Of a DNA stretch of 64,000 nucleotides, positions 38,703 to 50,786 are shown piece by piece. This DNA comes from Scortum barcoo. Lineage: Eukaryota > Chordata > Actinopteri > Centrarchiformes > Terapontidae. The position numbers were made by a program, and so were the translations under genes. The stretch is from the NCBI GenBank assembly GCA_023238725.1, contig CM041538.1, positions 10,104,880 to 10,168,879 of the forward strand, read 5' to 3'. A model generated the notes under the pieces. That model did not search any database. It had not been told where the DNA came from and saw nothing but the letters and a program-made list of their open reading frames with translations. Each line of letters opens with the position of its first letter. Position 1 is the stretch's first letter.

Positions 38703-39124
38703 TGTTACGTTGGCACAAATGACAGGTAGACCCAAATGCAGGACAAACACGACAGGAGAGATTTTAAAGTTTTTATAAAAGAAGTCTTACAAACAGACGT
38801 GGAAATTTCTTAAAGTTCTTCTTGAGCAAGGGCTAGATCTATGAGTTCAACAGAGGCTACACTAGCTCTCTTGGTAGTCATATGACGATTTGGCAACGAG
38901 ACAGGGAAGACGTGGACAATATATACACATGAGGTAATGGGAAACAGGTGGAGACAATTCAGGGCGGGGCAGACAATCACAACAGCGGGAAAACACACAA
39001 TGGAAGGAAGTCAAGGGACGTGAAACGAGAGGAAAGGTTAGGGATTTCAAAATAAAAGACAAGCCAGAACAGGAAATGAACACGAGACAGACATGAAATT
39101 TAACAAACTTGAAGAGACATAACA
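38703..39124 (-). mobile_element. Solo-LTR-like insertion, diverged relative of the A/C element
   Basis: The minus strand runs from TGTTATGTC to AACGTAACA and aligns through its length with the elements at 8135 and 33744: shared TTTATTTTGAAATC, ATTGTCTGCCCC and CTCATGTGTATATAT segments, and the terminal CCAACGTAACA. It is inverted and clearly older or of another subfamily. It sits beside a deletion of about 0.6 kb relative to copies B and C. Confidence 0.6.
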
Positions 39125-39243
39125 ATTTTACTGTACTAATTATATTGCCGTTCAGTATATCACTTACTTTGCAATTAAAATAGACTCATACAGTGAGTCT
39201 GCAGAATATTACATAATATTTAATAATAAAAGCATCGTATTTT

Positions 39244-41653
39244 GGACCCTGGTCCAAAAGCAACCGGTGACAACACGATCAGTCAGGAGATGGTCCCCTG
39301 AGAAGGAAAGTGCCTTGAGAGACTGCTTTAACACCACAGTCTGGGATGTGCTGTTGAACCCGCATGGTGAGGACATAGAGGGGATGACACACTGTCTGAC
39401 GGATTACCTGAACTTCTGCGCAGACGTGGTCTCCCCTGTCAAGACTGTCCGCTGCTACCCAAATAACAAGCCTTGGGTAACACGGGAAGTCAAGACTGTC
39501 CTCAACAAGAAGAAGGGCTGCCTTCAGGAGCAGAGACAGGGAGGCCATGAAAGCAGCACAGCAGGAGGTGAAACACTGTGTGAAGGAAGCCAAGGACAGC
39601 TACAGGAGAAAGGTGGAGCAGAAGCTGAAGGGAAAACAACATGAGGGAGGTCTGGGAAGGTGTGAAGGACCATCACAGGTCTCAACACAAAGACCAGAGC
39701 CGTAGGGGGGACAATGGAGAGGGCAAACGAACTGAATGAGTTCTTCAACAGGTTCAACCAGTCCTTGGCCCCCCCACCCCGCCCTCACCACAGCCACCCC
39801 GCCCTCTCCCTCCACACACCTCCCCCAGACACCACAACACCACCCTCCTCCTCCCCCTCATCAACACAGTCTTCACCACTCATCACCACTGACCAGGTCA
39901 GAGGACAGCTGAGGAAGCTCCGACCCAGGAAAGCCGCAGGCCCAGATAAAGTGTGCCCAAGACTACTGAAGACCTGCGCGGCAGAACTGGGGGAACCACT
40001 ACAACGGATCTTCAACCTCAGCCTGCAGATTGGGAGAGTGCCCACCCTCTGGAAGACATCCCGCATCGTTCCAGTTCCGAAGAAGAACCGGCCCAGCGAG
40101 CTGAATGACTTCCGACCAGTGGCACTCACTTCACATCTGATGAAGACGTTGGAGCGGCTCTTCCTCAGCCTCCTCAGACCCCAGGTGCAACACGCCCAGG
40201 ATCGCCTGCAGTTCGCCTACCAAGCCAGGTGTTGGTGTGGAGGATGCCATCCTCTACCTGCTCCATCGAGCCCACTCCCATCTGGATAAGGGAAGCGGCA
40301 CAGTGAGGATTCTTTTCTTGGACTTCTCCAGTGCCTTCAATACCATCCAGCCCCACTCTGCTTCGGGACAAACTGAGCAGGATGGGAGTGGACCCCCAGC
40401 TGATGGACTGGATCTCCGACTACCTCACTGGCAGACCACAGTACATCGGGCTGAAGGACATCACGTCTGACACGGTGGTCAGCAGCACTGGAGCCCCCCA
40501 GGGCACAGTGCTGGCCCCTCTTCTCTTCACCCTGTACACCTCAGACTTCTGCTACAACTCGGAGCTGTGTCATATTCAGAAGTACGCTGATGACACGGCC
40601 ATCGTTGGGTGCATCAGGGATGACAGAGAGGAGGAGTATCGGAAACTGGTAGGGGACTTCGCTGCATGGTGCCACACTAACCACCTACAGCTCAACACCT
40701 CTAAGACGAAGGAGCTGGTTATTGACTTTGGGAGGTCCAGACCAAGACCACGACCAGTCCTGCTAGAGGGAGCTGAGGTGGAGGCAGTGGACTCATACAG
40801 ATACCTCGGGCTATGGATAGACAATAAACTGGACTGGACAACGCACACCAGCCACCTGTATGGGAAGACACAAAGCAGGATGTACTTCCTAAGGAGACTG
40901 CGGTCCTTCAACATCTGCAGCAAACTTCTGCAGATGTTTTACCAGTCTGTGGTTGCCAGTGTCCTCTTTTACACTGTGGTATGCTGGGGGGGCAGCATAT
41001 CCAAAAAGGACACATCCAGACTGGATAAACTGATCAGGCGGGCCGGCTCTGTGGTTCGGCACGAAGCTGGACTCTCTGGTGACGGTGGCAGAGTCGAGGA
41101 CTCTGGACAAACTCCTGGATATTATGGACAATGCCAGCCACCCTCTGCACACCGTCATCAGCAACCAGAGGAGCCTGTTCAGTGAAAGACTGCTCCTTCC
41201 CAAGTGCAGGACCAACAGGCTCAAGAACTCCTTTGTCCATCATGCCATCACACTCTACAACTCCTCACAAGGGGGGAGGAGGACATAGAGTAGGGGTGGT
41301 AGCCATTGTACATTTACTTGTACAACACTTACATACATCGGACACTTTTTCCCCTAGTGCAATAACCCCATCATATGCAATAATGTGCAATAATTTTAAT
41401 TTATAACACTTAACTTATACTTATACTATACAAAGCCATAACTTTATTTCACACGACGCCATACTCAGCTCTTTCTATTTACTTATAGTATTTTATTCCC
41501 ATTCTTTATATTTTGTATTTTAAGTACTTACTGTTTTATTTTTCAACTGTGTGCTTCTATACCTGTATGCTGCTGGAAACGTAAATTTCCCTGAGGGAGT
41601 CATCCCAAAGGGATCAATAAAGTGAAGTCTAAGTCTAAGTCTAAGTCTAAGTA
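39244..41653 (+). mobile_element. CR1/L2-like LINE, 5'-truncated, broken ORF2
   Basis: Pieces of ORF2: 39267-39644 (region after the endonuclease, KPWVTREVKTVLNKKKG), 39714-40289 (reverse-transcriptase N-part, RPRKAAGPDKVCPRLLKTC and FRPVALTSHLMKTLERLF), and 40331-41185 (GAPQGTVLAPLLFTLYTSDF and the YADDTAIVG active site). The C-terminal part (SERLLLPKCRTNRLKNSF) is in another frame. The endonuclease is missing, so it is 5'-truncated, and frameshifts make it inactive. The 3' end is the tandem repeat (AAGTCT)n at 41625-41653, as in CR1/L2/Rex1-group LINEs. It interrupts a copy D intron between 'agcatcatatttt' and 'tatgatagc'. Confidence 0.85.
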
Positions 41654-42103
41654 TGATAGCAAAAGGAAATAAATTAAAACCAAATTTAAAACATGTGTTC
41701 TCACAACAGACCTGTACTATGTAAACAAATCAAACTAGTTGTTTGGGCTCTTTAGCGATGTTTCCGATCAAAAAATACTCTATAAGTCGCAATGACACAA
41801 GTTTCACCACTGACCTCATTTAGCATTTCCTGTATAGCAAATGAACCGCAGATTCATACTGTAGGAGTGAGACAACGTATACACGGTGTCTTTTTGGTGT
41901 GACATCTCATCTATACTAGCCACATAGCAACAGCAGCCTGGATGGGGCGCAGCACTTGCAGCCCAACACTAAACAAATGTACTAACACATAGACGCTAGA
42001 ATAAAACAGAACTGAAGTGTATGAATACACTTTGTGTTGTGGTCACATGTATAAAGCACAAGTGAAGTCAATCAGCTGTTATGTGGTTGGTGTAGATAGT
42101 TCT

Positions 42104-42943
42104 CCATCCATCTTCATCCGCTTGATCCGGGACCGGGTCGCGGAGGCAGCAGTCTGAGCAGAGATGCCCAGACTTCCCTCACCCCAGACACTTCCTCCAG
42201 CTCTTCCAGCCCTGGGGGACCCTCGAGGCGTTCCCAGGCCAGCTGAGAGACATAGTCTCTCCAGCGTGTCCTGGGTCTTCCCCGGAGGCCTCCTCCCAGT
42301 GGGACATGCCTGGAACACCTCCCTAGGGAGGCATTCAGGGGACATCCGAAACAGATGCCCGAGCCACCCCAGCTGTCTCCCCTTGATGTGAAGGAGCAGC
42401 GGCTCTACTCAGAGCTCCTCCCCTGAGTGACTGAGCTTCTCACGCCTATCTCTAAGGGAGCGCCCAGCCACCCTGCGGAGGAAACTAATTTTCGGCCGCT
42501 TGTATCCGCGATCTTGTCCTTTCGGTCATTACCCAAAGTTCATGACCATAGGTGAGGGTGGGAGCGTAGATTGACCGGTAAATCGAGAGCTTCGCCTTTT
42601 CGACTCAGCTCCTTCTTCACCACGACGGTCCGGTACACCGACCAGCATAACTGCAGGAGGCTGCACCAATCTCCGCCTGTCAATCTCACGCTCCATCTTT
42701 CCCTCACTCGTGAACAAGACCCCGAGATACTTGAACTCCTCCACTTGAGGCAGGACCTCTCCACCCACCCGGAGAGGGCATGCCACCCTTTTCCAGTTGA
42801 GAACCATGGCCTCAGACATGCTGAAGGTCCTGGCCTGATGATATGAGCCAACAGGACAACATCATCTGCAAAAAGCAGAGATGAAATCCTGTGGTTCACC
42901 AAACCGGACTCCCTCTGGCCCCTGGCTACGTCTGGGATGGAAT
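42104..42943 (-). mobile_element. LINE 3' fragment in copy D intron
   Basis: The minus strand encodes the C-terminal end of a LINE ORF2: SSLLFADDVVLLA (the active-site block), GEVLPQVEEFKYLGVLFTSE, and EVFQACPTGRRP, all in broken frames. It is flanked by a 12 bp duplication GTAGATAGTTCT (42092-42103 and 42944-42955), the mark of target-primed insertion. The same fragment occupies the same site in copy E. It belongs to a different LINE family from the one at 39244; I do not assign a clade. Confidence 0.85.
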
Positions 42944-45900
42944 GTAGATAGTTCTGTTGATTCAAATTTAGGCATACTGATTCCACTGTTATTTCTTTCA
43001 GGAAGACATTTGTGTGTTTCAGGTATCAGCTGCACATCTGGATATGTTTGTTAACAAACTGTTTTGATATTATTTTTTTCAGATTAGTAACATGTTCAAC
43101 ATCCACATGGACAAACTGTTTGAGATCAAACAGTGTCATCAGATGGTTTATATTAACAAAGAGATTTTATTATTCTCTTTATTTTGTGAGCAGGTTCTTA
43201 CACTGTCACAACCAATCAAGTTTGGCTTCAAGATTGACATTACAAGTGTCAACATCGGTAACTACAACATAAACATTACTGAAGTGGGCCGACCTGAGAC
43301 TGCAAAGATATCCAGCGTTCAATATCCAGACTCATCACATGAAATCCTACACCTGAAGCCCTGCACTGAATATGAGCATAATGTGGCATTTATTGATAGT
43401 ACTGGCAAAGAAACCCACTGTACCCACACTGAAAATAAAACTACAACAACAGGAATGAGTGAGTAAAAATAATAATTCACACTATTGAATTGCATCTTAT
43501 TTCTTTAACATACAAAAGAAACAGAGAGACATTTGTGCATCACTTGTATATTTCAGGTAAAGATGACGTTGAAGATATCCGCTGCACACCTGGATATGTT
43601 TGTTACCGGAGTGAATGGGACATCAGCTCTTCACTGTCAGCATCAAACAAGATTCCAGCTGAGCCATGCAGAAGTGACAAGAAAGCTTTCTGCATCAAAC
43701 CTGGTTTTAATGACATTTGCTCAGAATTGACAACAACCTTCACTTCAGGAAACTGTGTGAACTCCTTCAGCTTCACCACAAGCATCAGAGTTGGTATGTA
43801 CAATAAATGGAGTCATCCTCTGTTTTGGATTGTGTGTTGTTTTGACCTTATTTCATCATGTTTAATGTCTGTGCTGTTTTATTGTTTTTCCACAGATTTC
43901 TTAAATCCAAGTGAAATTCAAGTGACTGCTCCCACTGGACTTCCTGCAAACATAAACACAACATTACCTCCAAACTGTAATGACCTCACCATTGACTACA
44001 CCTGTCTGGGTAAGTGAAAAGACAAGAAGTAAAGAGACTTTGTCTGTCATCAACATTATGAATGGAAATAGGTAGAGATAGGTAGAGAGATTTTGCTTTG
44101 TGCACTAAAACAGATTTATGTATTTCTCTGAATGACTCCACATTTGAATCAAATATAAACCCAAGAGATAGTTGCTCTTTCCACTAAAGCACAAATACCA
44201 GTTGTTGAAGAAATGCTGTCGTTCTTGTGTCTCCTCAGAACAACAAAATAAATACAACAAGCCCAAGAACCTGTCTGACCTGGAGCCCTTCACAGACTAC
44301 AGCTGTACTGGTCAGATCAAGGACAACAATGTCCCCATAAAAAACACAAATGCTGTTGAATTCCAGATTGACTGTGGTATGTTGACTTCACCTGCACAGA
44401 TTACAACAATAAGCTCACATCCTCATCAGTGTTACAGATGTTTAATGTCTTCTCACAGATCTTAGAATAACCATCACAGAGCAGAGGGTAACCAACACCT
44501 CCATTGATCTGAGTTGGACCACGACCAGTAAAAACTGTCAAGATGTCCTTCCTCATCTTCAGAAGTTTTCTTATAATTGCGATTGTTGGTATTGCTATGG
44601 TTCTACGGGTAAGTTAAACTATTTAGTTCAACTTTCTTATGTTACTGGAGATCCATTTACTGGTCAGTTTACCTAAACTGTGAAACAGTGCACAACATGA
44701 TAACATGAAATATAACACAGAAATAACACTGAAATGAGTTCAATATTATTGTTTTCATCTATAGTGAACAAGACCAGAAAACAGAGTTTACAGTTACAAA
44801 CTTTTGCAAAGATTTGCTGGTATTTGATTGGAACAACTAAAAAAACTCATACTAGCTTAAATTTAATGTGTTAAATTTCCCAGTCTGCTTGCCCTACAGC
44901 ACATAATGTTTAGTAATGTTTTAGCTTTCAGGACCAGCACTGGTGATCTACCCATGACATACAGGTGATACTGACTGACTGACTGACTGACATCTATTTT
45001 CTTGTCACTTTGGTGGGAAACTTGACCAAGAAAACTGTTGTAATCAATTATTTTCTATTTGTTGTTGTTGTTCAAACACAACACAGCTGTTAATGAGACT
45101 ATGTTACTGTTACAGTGAACAAACATCCAACAGGAGGAACATGTCATGTTGCTCGACTGAATCCATACGAAGATTACACCTTTAAAGTCTTTGCCACCTA
45201 CAATGGCAAAAAAGTTGGCCAACAAGAATTAACGATATATAAAATTCGGGCATTTAGCGGTAAGTGTCCAAAATTCATTGTAAAATGACATGCAGTGCAC
45301 ACATGCATATCCAAACATTATATCTGAAATATCATTTCCACCTCTTTGATATTTCTTTGTCATAACTGTCATTCTACAGACAACGAAAAAGCTTTAATTG
45401 GTTTTCTGGTCGTCTTCCTCATCCTCATCCTCATCATTCTGGCTGTGGTGGTCTTTGTCAAGTGCAGAAAGTAATAATCATTTCATATAGTTTACCCTTT
45501 TGTCTTTTGACTTTTCATAGCACAGTGCATACTTTCTTATATGACATCCTCTTTGCATTAGACTTTATAAAACTAATGTACAATAAAACTTAACTACTTT
45601 TTCCACAGTGGTGTGAATAAAGATAAGATGCTTAACATCGACAGCAAGTGAGTAAACTTTCTTTTTTTCACTACTTTGACTAAGGATTCACATTCAGAAA
45701 GAAACATTACCAATGACATTTTAACAGTCAGGTTATTAGATTACATATTATCAAGTAGGAACACTGTATTACAGTATTTCTCTAAAACAAAGGATAATAA
45801 CTCTTAGTTGTAAACTAACTTTTGAACAGGATGTTTTTCATTAGTTCTGTGGTATAAGGGGTAAACATTATGTTGCAGTATTTCCTGTTTATTTGTTGCA

Positions 45901-45950
45901 GTTTATGTTAATGCACGATCCTCCTGGATGGCGTCATAAAGAAGCTTGCC

Positions 45951-46811
45951 GATGAAGAAAGGCCTGATGGAGCTGCCTACCAGATCATCATTTAATCTTT
46001 GTGCTTAGTTTTTAAGTTGTTCAGTATGTAGTAGGTCTTCTGCTGTTTTAGACTTGATTTTAAAACTTTTTTTTCATTAGCTACGAGCTTCAATAATACA
46101 TTTGGTTTAACTAATTACATGCTTTGGTATTTTTCCTTCAGTTTGTTTCCTTTTACACTTTCAGCCTGTCTGTTGATCATATTATAACATGTCAGAAACT
46201 CATTGTCTTATTGATATTTTTAATATGCATGAGAGCCTGGTAAAATAAAGTAGAGTTAAATTGGAGATATCCCAGCCACACTTGAAGGTGTTGTTGATCA
46301 TTTGCCTGATTTCTTGTAGTTTAGAACATTTGTGGTGCCATAAAGAATCATTTTGTAAATGTGAAGCTACTTCTGGGATTGGTAGCTTGTAGAAAAGGGA
46401 ATTAATGGGTCAAATGCCACTTAATGTTAACTTTGTTGTTGTTGTTGTTTGGGATCAGTCACCTTTTGTCACAGTAACGTGAAGGTGATACTAAATACCT
46501 TCACTACACACAAATGGCCTTTGTTTTAACTGTCTGAAGAAGTTGATGCTGATGAAGTTTTGTCCACAGTCCCAACTATTCTCCCAGTAAACAGTGGACA
46601 TACTGTTTATTACTCAACACAATGTTGACTCTGAACAGAGACACACATGTTCCAATTAATTAAACTTTTACACTTTGCAGGCTCAATAATAAAATCACAA
46701 AACTAAACACACCCACATAAGAGCAGCGAAGCAGCTGTAACTTTCACATCCTCAATGTGGCCCAAGTGTCAAGCTGCAGCTTACGTTACTGCCTTGCCTG
46801 TGGATGGCGTT
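45951..46811. repeat. Array spacer after copy D (proximal part)
   Basis: The copy D 3' region: AATAAA at 46244-46249 and a (TTG)n run near 46435, then sequence matching the other spacers up to 'gtggatggcgttc', where the next LINE begins. No separate gene. Confidence 0.7.
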
Positions 46812-49800
46812 CAAGGATTCAAGGATTCAAGGATTGTTTATTGTCATTCCAACACAAGTTAAACATGGGATGGAACGAGATTAGCTACCCTGGTCCCGGT
46901 GCAAGCCCAATAAGTAGGATATAAGAGTAGAATAAGTATAAAAAAAGTAGAATAGTACAAAATAAACAAGATAGAATAAGTAAAAATGAGCTAGTGCAAA
47001 ATGAGCTAGTGGATAAATATAAATAAACAGAATAAACAATAAATAGGATTAACTCCAATGAAAATAGAGGTATGACAATGTACAAAGTCATATACAACAT
47101 ATGACAAAAGGGGTGGGGGGTGGGGGGGCAGCAGGGGCTACAGGGGTCCTCCAGAGTTCAACAGTCTCACAGCTTCCGGGAAGAAGCTGTTCCTCAGTCT
47201 GGTGGTCCTGCTCTTAATGCTCCGCAGCCTCCTGCCTGAGGGGAAGGGGGACAAACAGTGCGTGTGCGGTGTGAGTGGGGTCCTTCATGATGCAGGAGGC
47301 CCGTTTCCTGCATCTGGAGGTGTAGATGTCCGTGGTGGTGGATAGACTGCGTCCCACAGTCCTCTGTGCAGCCTTCACCACCCTCTGCAGAGCCTTCTTC
47401 TCTGCCGCCAAGCAGCTGCCGTGCCACACGATGATACAGGAGGAAAGGACACTCTCCACCACACATCTGTAGAAGGAGGTCAGGACTGAGCTCCCCAGCC
47501 TGGCGTGCCTCAGCCTCCTGATGAAGTAGAGGCGCTGATGTGCCTTCCTAATCAGACAGGAAGTGTTCTTGCTCCAGGTGAGGTCGTCAGAGATGTGTAC
47601 GCCCAGGTACCTGGGCGATGCAGAGGTTGTTTTGTCTGCACCAACCCTCCAGGTGTTCCACCTCCTGCCTGTAGTCGGACTCGTCGTTGTTAGCGATCCT
47701 GTCCCACCACAGCTGTGTCATCCATGCGAACTTCTTCACGATCAGACAGCTCGGATGTATCGCTGAGCAGTCGTATGTGAGCAGGGTGAACAGGAGGGGG
47801 CTCAGCACACAGCCCTGGGGGGAGCCGGTGCTGAGGGTGATGGAGGAGGAGGAGAACGTCGTGGATCCTCACAGACTGCGGTCTGTCTGTCAGAAAGTCC
47901 AGGACCCAGTTACACAGGGTTGAGGCTCAGTCCAAGTGTTGTGAGTTTCTGGACCAGGGTCTGCGGTATGACTGTGTTGAAAAGCTGAGGTGAAATCCAC
48001 AAAGAGCAGGCGGACATAAGAGTCTTTGTTCTCTAAGTGGCTGAGGGCTGTGTGGACCACAGAAGAGATGGCGTCCTCTGTGGATCTATTCTTCCTATAT
48101 GCATACTGGTGCGGGTCCACAGTGGACGTCGATGCAGTCCTTGATGTGGGCCACGACCAGTCTCTCGCGAAGCACTTCATGACTATCGGGGTGAGGGCTA
48201 CCGGCCGATAGTCATTCAGGCCTGACACTGTGGACGTTTTGGGGATAGGGATGATTATGGCAGTCTTCAGGCAGGTGGGGACCACCGCCTGTTGGAGAGA
48301 GGTGTTGAAGATGTCCGTCAGCACCTCGGTGAGCTGGTATGCACAGCCCTTGAGCACCCGCCCGGAGATGTTATCGGGACCAGCAGCTTTGCGTGGATTA
48401 ATCCTCTGGAGGGTCCTCCTCACCTCTGCTGTGGTCACACTGAGGGGCTCTTCTCCTGGTGGAGGGGTGAATCTGGTGCTGGGGGAGGTGTGTTCGGATC
48501 ATCAAAGCGGGCGTAGAAGTTGTTGAGAGCGTCGGGTAGAGAGGGGTCCCTGGGGCATTGTGCATCTCTGGTGTTATAGTCTGTGATGCACTTTATGCCC
48601 CTCCACATACTCCTTGGATCGTTGGACGTGAAGTGTCCCTGGATCCTCTGGGCGTATGCGGCCTTGGCCCTCTTCACTCCTGCAGTCAGCTGTCTCCTAG
48701 CCGCTCTGAGTGCCAGTCTGTCACCAGACCTGAACGCAGCATCCCTGGCTTTCAGCAGAGACCGGACCTCCGCATTCAGCCAGGGTTTCTGGTTCGGATA
48801 TTCTGTTACTGTCCTGGTGCTGGTGACGTCCTCTGTGCACTTGCTGATGTAGCCGAGGACAGCCGATGTATAGTCCTCCAGGTCCACCTCTCCCTCACGG
48901 ACAGCTGCCTCCCTGAAGATCTGCCAGTCTGTGCGCTGGAAACAGTCCTGCAGTGCGGGGACAGCATCACTGGGCCACACGGTGATGGTCCTCTGCGTTG
49001 GTGTGTGTCTGAGCAGAGGACGATAGGCAGGGAGCAGCATGATGGAGATGTGGTCAGAGAAGCCCAGGTGGGGGTGGGGGACGGCTCTGTATGCGTCTCG
49101 TTTGTTGGTGTAAACACGGTCCAGTGTGTTATTTCCCCGTGTCGATATGGTGACATGCTGCTAGAACTTAGGCAGGTGTCTGTCAGGTTTACGTGGTTGA
49201 AATCCCCCGCAACCACGTAAAACGCCTCCGGGTGTTTGTGCTGGAGCGAGCTGATGTTGTTGTTTAGCTCCTTCAGCGCCTCGTTAGCCTTAGCACCCGG
49301 CGGGATGTAAACAGCCGTAACAAACACCGCCGTAAACTCACGGGGCAGCATATAGTGTGGCCGGCACTTTACAGGTGGCTTTACAGTCACTTTACAGTCA
49401 TGTGCTCTCTATCGCCTCGGAGCAGTGGCTGTTCACCAGAGTACAGAAGAGAAGCCGGCCGTCGAGCTGGAAGCTGGCTGGGTCCGGCATGTTGTCGTTC
49501 AGCCAGGTTTCCGTAAGACAAAGCACCGCACAGTTCCTCATCTCACGGGAGGCCCCCAGCCTCAGTCAGCGAAGTAGGTCCAGCTTGTTGTCCAGGGAGC
49601 GGACATTGGACAGGAACAGGGACGGGATAGGTGGTTTCCCGGCGTTAGCCTTTAGCCTGGCTAGCAGTCCGCCCCGTTTGCCCCTCTTCTGCTTCCGCGC
49701 ACACCGCTTCCTCTTGCCCTCTGTCCGGCGGGCACCACTGCGCCAGTCCGGTGTCCTCAGGAGCTGCAGTCTGCCCAGCAGGGCTCTGAGTCCGAGGACC

Positions 49801-49972
49801 GCTGATTGTAGTGTTGTGCTCGTGGCCGAACCATCCCTTATTTTAATCAGTTCGGTTCGGCTGTACCTTACACGCTTGTTTACACAAGCAAAACCTGTAA
49901 AGTTGGCCTCAGGACCAACCAGAAAAATACTAATGGGGGGCTTGACCCTGGGCGCACGAGAAGCCGCTGCAC
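46812..49972 (-). mobile_element. CR1/L2-like LINE, broken ORF2
   Basis: On the minus strand, 49390-48806 carries the endonuclease part (TAVYIPPGAKANEALKELNN and FYVVAGDFNHVNL). 49040-48435 covers the linker (YPNQKPWLNAEVRSLLKARD). 48438-47890 is the reverse-transcriptase N-part (NPRKAAGPDNISGRVLKGCA, LNDYRPVALTPIVMK). 47808-47587 contains the region after the active site. 47466-47194 is the C-terminal tail. It is longer than the copy D element because the endonuclease is retained, but it is frameshifted. Its 3' end is tandem TTCAAGGA repeats at 46811-46836. About 7 bp of target are missing and no duplication is seen. It sits in the D/E spacer. Confidence 0.88.
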
Positions 49973-50786
49973 TGACAACTGCTGTGTTAAGTCAGAGTTT
50001 GGATCCTCTGAGGTTTACATTTCTGCACTTTTTGTCTGATTAGATTTGTCCAAATTCAGTGGCTGGTCCAAACATAGCAACCTTATTTTTCATGAATGGA
50101 GAGTACAGCTAACATCCTCCAATGTTGTTGTCTGACAGTTGTTTAATGGTGCATTCAGGTGATCCTCATCAACCTAAAATCAGGATATATTATGTGATAA
50201 TGTTATATGTTTGAGGTATTTGCTGAGGTAGGTGCTGGTCTTTCACTGCTAAATATATCACATAAATGGGACCAGAGAAGAACCAACAGCAGGATGTAAA
50301 GAATGGAGAGGAGGCATAAGCTTTGGTGTTTGCTCTTGGTAGTCCTGATGATGATGATGTTGTTAGTCACACCATGTATGTACATTTACAACTTATCATG
50401 TCTAATCTCCCAGCAAACTGGCTTCACACCAAAAGTCTGACATGAGGCAAATGTGTGTTACTGTTACTGTCTTCTTTACAAGCCTCATGTACTAAAGCCC
50501 ACCACAAAAAAACAGAATCCAAATGCAAGAGCATCTACATACTGTATTAACAAACTGAATAAGGTCAATTTAACAGAGTGAACAGGTAAATAAAAAATCA
50601 TAAGAAGACAGATGTGAGGTTTAGATAATGGAGGATTTCCTGTTGGCTTTGACATAGCAGAAATGAAGCTTCCTGTCAGATAACCAGGGGTGAGGTTTAA
50701 GACGTAACAAACTGTGTAGAAACATATTTAACTTTCTGAGCACTGAAGTGAGAAACAAATAACTGTTTACACCTGAACTCCTGGAT
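49973..50786 (+). repeat. Array spacer before copy E, with ETS-GATA pair
   Basis: This is the conserved upstream block of the unit, resuming at tgacaactgctgtg after the LINE. CTTCCTGT lies at 50669-50676 and AGATAA at 50678-50683, about 118 bp before the ATG as in the other copies. No independent gene. Confidence 0.6.

Larger units (their letters stand above)
37281..45950 (+). pseudogene. CD45-like (ptprc) ectodomain copy D, short form
   Basis: Exons: 37281-37344 signal peptide, 38099-38116, fossil exon from 38329 (in-frame TAA), 43194-43458 (+1, runs to TGA), 43557-43793, 43896-44009, 44239-44376, 44459-44608, 45116-45259, 45380-45470 (membrane, KALIGFLVVFLILILIILAV), 45609-45647 (+1), and 45902 onward. 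The membrane-proximal FN3 exon pair is absent: only 120 bp separate exon 45116-45259 from the membrane exon. All exons from 43557 to 45470 are open and in phase. Skipping the single broken exon (phase 1-1) would leave an open ectodomain plus membrane segment. The extra base in exon 45609 shifts the tail to an early TAA. A solo LTR and two LINE pieces lie in its introns. AATAAA lies at 46244-46249. Confidence 0.8.

Noticed and set aside
43603..43803. Antisense 66-residue frame opposite the Cys-rich exon in four copies
   Set aside because: Shadow of the sense exon; no independent evidence.
43490..44017. 175-residue open frame in copies A, D and E joining the Cys-rich exon and the next exon
   Set aside because: The frame stays open through the intron by chance, but good GT and AG sites bound both exons in every copy, so it is two exons rather than one.
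47194..49390. Several plus-strand frames of 60-220 residues over the LINE
   Set aside because: They are complements of the minus-strand LINE ORF2; the minus strand has the recognisable endonuclease and reverse-transcriptase motifs.
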